From Planctomycetia bacterium (GTDB lineage Bacteria > Planctomycetota > Planctomycetia > Pirellulales > S012-138), in the NCBI GenBank assembly GCA_016177915.1, contig JACOUI010000163.1, positions 1 through 44,327 of the forward strand: a stretch of 44,327 nucleotides of DNA. Reading direction: 5' to 3'. Within the stretch, counting starts at the first letter, position 1, and each line of letters opens with the position of its first letter. The position numbers were made by a program, and so were the translations under genes. Positions 42,152 to 44,327 of the stretch are shown here, in pieces. Below the pieces are notes generated by a model. It was not told the origin of the DNA. It searched no databases and saw only the letters and a program-made list of their open reading frames with translations.

Positions 42152-44080
42152 ATGAAGGTCTTCGCCCGGGCAAGCTGCGTTTGGAAACGACCTCGCGCGG
42201 AGGAGCCAGCGCTGCTCCTGGAAGGGACCTGGCCCACCGGCTCGCCCGCGTGTCACTTCTCGCTCGACGACTCAATCGACTCCTCTAGCGCATGGGTGGA
42301 CGATGAGGCTTCGCGCCTCGCGTCGCTTTTGGCGCGGGGCGATGGCCCGCACGTGTCCGCCGCTTGGCTCAATGAGCGCAAGCTCCGCTACTACCTCGTC
42401 CGCCTGTTGCGGCTGGTGGCTTTTTTTGAAGACGTGCAGGCGTTTCCGGCGGAGATGGACTATTACCTTCAGCCGGACCTGGACGTCGATTACGCCCACG
42501 TCCTGGCCGAATTGGCGGCGGCCCGCGGCGCGACGGTCCGCGTGGTCGCCGGCAACGAAGCGCCGGAATGCGAACGGCCGCGATTTCGGCGCGGCGGGTC
42601 GATTCTGCGGCGTTTCGCGGCGGCCGTCGCCGGCTGGTTCGGGCCGGCCGTGCGCGCGGGCGCGCCGCGGATCGTGCTCTGCGGCAATCGCGCCGTGCTC
42701 GATCCCGTCTGCGGCGAGCTGGTGCGGCGCGGGTGTCAGGCGTGGTGGCTGTACGAGGAGTTTGCGTTTCGCGCATTCCTGCGCTGGCGCGGCGCGGGCG
42801 TAGGACAGATCACGTGCGGCGGGGCCGGCAAAGATAAGGAGCGGATCGACGTCTCGCTGCCGCCCTCTGGCGTCGTGTGCCGCGGCGTCAACCTCGACCG
42901 ACCAGTGATCGAGTTTCTCGAGCGCACGATGGAAATCGACGGCCGCCGGCAGGTGCGAAGTATCTCGGCCATTGACGCGCACTTCCGCCGCCTCAGGCCG
43001 TCGCTGGTCGTTTTCGACGAGGACGCCACCCCCCTGCCCCGCGCGGCCATCGCCGTCGCGCGAAAGCTCGGCATTCCGACGGCGGTCGTGCAGCACGGCG
43101 TGCCGCGGGTGCGGTTCGGCTTTGCGCCGCTGGCGGCGGATAACGTACTCGTGTGGGGCGAGTCGAGCCGGGAGCAGCTTTTGCGGTGGGGCGTGCCGGC
43201 AGAACGGATTTTTGTCACCGGCTCGCCGCGGCATGATGCGTACCACACGGGTGCCACTGTGGGTGCCACGGGCCGGGTGCCACTGGCGTCTCGCCAGTGC
43301 TCGCCGGGTGCCACTGTGCGTGCCACGGGCGTCTCGCCAGTGCAGCGTGCTCGACCGAGCGACGGCACTGGCAAGATGCCAGTGCCACCCCCGGAAATCG
43401 TCCTCTTCGCCACGACGCTGCCCCGCGACGAGCGGCCCGACGCGGTGACGTTTCACCTCACGTCGGCCACGCACCGCGAAATGCTCCGGGCCGCGTTTGC
43501 CGCCATCGAGAAGCTCACCAAAGAACGGTTTCCCGGCACCACGCTCACCCTTCAGCTTCATCCCCGCTGCCCGACCGACGCGATTTTCCAGGAGCTGCTC
43601 AGGGAATTTCCGGCGGTCCAGGCGCGGATCGTGCGGCCGACGGGCAGCCCAACCGGCAGCCCAACCGGCAGTCTGGCGGAGCGGCTGCGCGGGGCGGCGT
43701 GCGTTTTGAGCTGCGTTTCCGGGGCGGGCATCGATGCGACGCTCTTCGGCCTGCCGGTGATCGACCTTTTGCCGCGCGGCGGGGCGGACCTTCTGCCCGC
43801 CGCCGATTGGGGCACTTTTGGGTCGGTGCGCGGCGCCGACGAAGTCTATCGCCTGCTGGACCCGGCCCTAGCGTGCTCGCCCAACTGGCCGCCGGGCCGC
43901 GCCACCCCCCTGCCCTGCCCCGCCGGCGAAAGGCGGGTCTTTGCAAACCTGATCGAACCGGCCACGCCGAAGACGGTGGACGTGCTCTTGTCGCTCGTAT
44001 CGGGAGCACCGGCGTCGGGCCGGGCGGGCGAGCGCGAAACGCCTTCCTCTGCCCTTCCCCCCTGCCCTGCCGTGGGATGA
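42152..44080 (+). CDS. Polysaccharide-related glycosyltransferase-like protein (CDP-glycerol/capsule biosynthesis-like fold)
   Basis: LRPSLVVFDEDATPLPRAAIAVARKLGIPTAVVQHGVPRVRFGFAPLAADNVLVWGESSREQLLRWGVPAERIFVTGSPRHD; disrupted by repeat-derived segments. Confidence 0.65.
   Translation: MKVFARASCVWKRPRAEEPALLLEGTWPTGSPACHFSLDDSIDSSSAWVDDEASRLASLLARGDGPHVSAAWLNERKLRYYLVRLLRLVAFFEDVQAFPAEMDYYLQPDLDVDYAHVLAELAAARGATVRVVAGNEAPECERPRFRRGGSILRRFAAAVAGWFGPAVRAGAPRIVLCGNRAVLDPVCGELVRRGCQAWWLYEEFAFRAFLRWRGAGVGQITCGGAGKDKERIDVSLPPSGVVCRGVNLDRPVIEFLERTMEIDGRRQVRSISAIDAHFRRLRPSLVVFDEDATPLPRAAIAVARKLGIPTAVVQHGVPRVRFGFAPLAADNVLVWGESSREQLLRWGVPAERIFVTGSPRHDAYHTGATVGATGRVPLASRQCSPGATVRATGVSPVQRARPSDGTGKMPVPPPEIVLFATTLPRDERPDAVTFHLTSATHREMLRAAFAAIEKLTKERFPGTTLTLQLHPRCPTDAIFQELLREFPAVQARIVRPTGSPTGSPTGSLAERLRGAACVLSCVSGAGIDATLFGLPVIDLLPRGGADLLPAADWGTFGSVRGADEVYRLLDPALACSPNWPPGRATPLPCPAGERRVFANLIEPATPKTVDVLLSLVSGAPASGRAGERETPSSALPPCPAVG
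43247..43392. repeat. In-frame cluster of GTGCCACTGGCGTCTCGCCAGTGC / GGCACTGGCAAGATGCCAGTGCC palindromic repeats within ORF 42152..44080
   Basis: CACTGGC-GTCTC-GCCAGTG (43281-43299); GGCACTGGC-AAGAT-GCCAGTGCC (43364-43386); encodes HTGATVGATGRVPLASRQCSPGATVRATGVSPVQRARPSDGTGKMPVPPP. Confidence 0.9.
43641..43676 (+). repeat. 12-bp coding tandem repeat (ccaaccggcagc; PTGS x3)
   Basis: cgacgggcagcccaaccggcagcccaaccggcagt encodes PTGSPTGSPTGS. Confidence 0.85.
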
Positions 44081-44116
44081 CGGCTTCGGAATGCGACAGG
44101 CCCTGCACGGTGAAAA

Positions 44117-44182
44117 GTGCGCGCGACGGGACAGGGACGGAGCAGGGACGAGACAGGGACGGCACAGGGACGGCAGGGTGTG
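44117..44182. repeat. Degenerate GGGACAGGGACG tandem repeat flanking the IS110 end
   Basis: cgcgacgggacagggacggagcagggacgagacagggacggcacagggacggcagggtg. Confidence 0.85.
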
Positions 44183-44214
44183 GACACGCGACGAGACAGC
44201 GACTGTGTTGATTG

Positions 44215-44327
44215 TCAAGCGGCCGGAACTGGAGTTTTCCAAGCTGTGCGGTTGCGGATCAAGGCGTTGAGGATGCACAGCAGTTTCCGGATGCAGGCGA
44301 CAAGGGCGGATTTCTTGGGCTTGCCGA
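44215..44327 (-). mobile_element. IS110-family transposase, C-terminal fragment (runs off window)
   Basis: Minus strand from the edge: GKPKKSALVACIRKLLCILNALIRNRTAWKTPVPAA*; typical IS110/IS1111 C-terminus (GKPKKxALVACMRKLLxILNA). Confidence 0.88.

Noticed and set aside
44117-44182. CRISPR or iteron array near the right edge
   Set aside because: Units are 12-14 bp, degenerate and contiguous without spacers; better described as a microsatellite-like repeat.

Overview
High-GC bacterial chromosome window. It is probably from a planctomycete (Pirellulales-like), judging by the DUF1559 prepilin-like protein, the ResB-CcsA fusion, the ECF sigma/anti-sigma style and several families of dispersed palindromic repeats; this taxonomy is inferred. 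Most of the window is ordinary single-copy genes: nadA, pdxA, dtd, accA, tmk, bpt, a LptF/G-family permease, a ZIP transporter, CvpA, a QueD/PTPS-like protein, an inositol-phosphatase family protein and an aminotransferase. A truncated IS110-family transposase lies at the right edge. The strongest unusual signal is an in-frame TGA at 5125-5127. It sits inside an ORF that continues in the same frame to 5577 and matches the iodothyronine-deiodinase active-site motif (FGSFS-U-GPFRAQ...VYIREAHPTDGWAM). This predicts a secreted EF-hand/deiodinase-like selenoprotein that the supplied ORF track splits into two pieces. Other items of interest are (i) an EhpF/EhpG-like carboxylate-activation/reduction operon with an iron alcohol dehydrogenase (345-4101), (ii) a minus-strand cluster of a HemW-like radical SAM protein, a GcvH-like lipoyl-carrier protein and a two-cluster ferredoxin (7356-10385), (iii) many dispersed palindromic and G-tract repeats, several inserted in frame in conserved genes such as pdxA, and (iv) a kinase with an atypical glycine loop and DFA instead of DFG.
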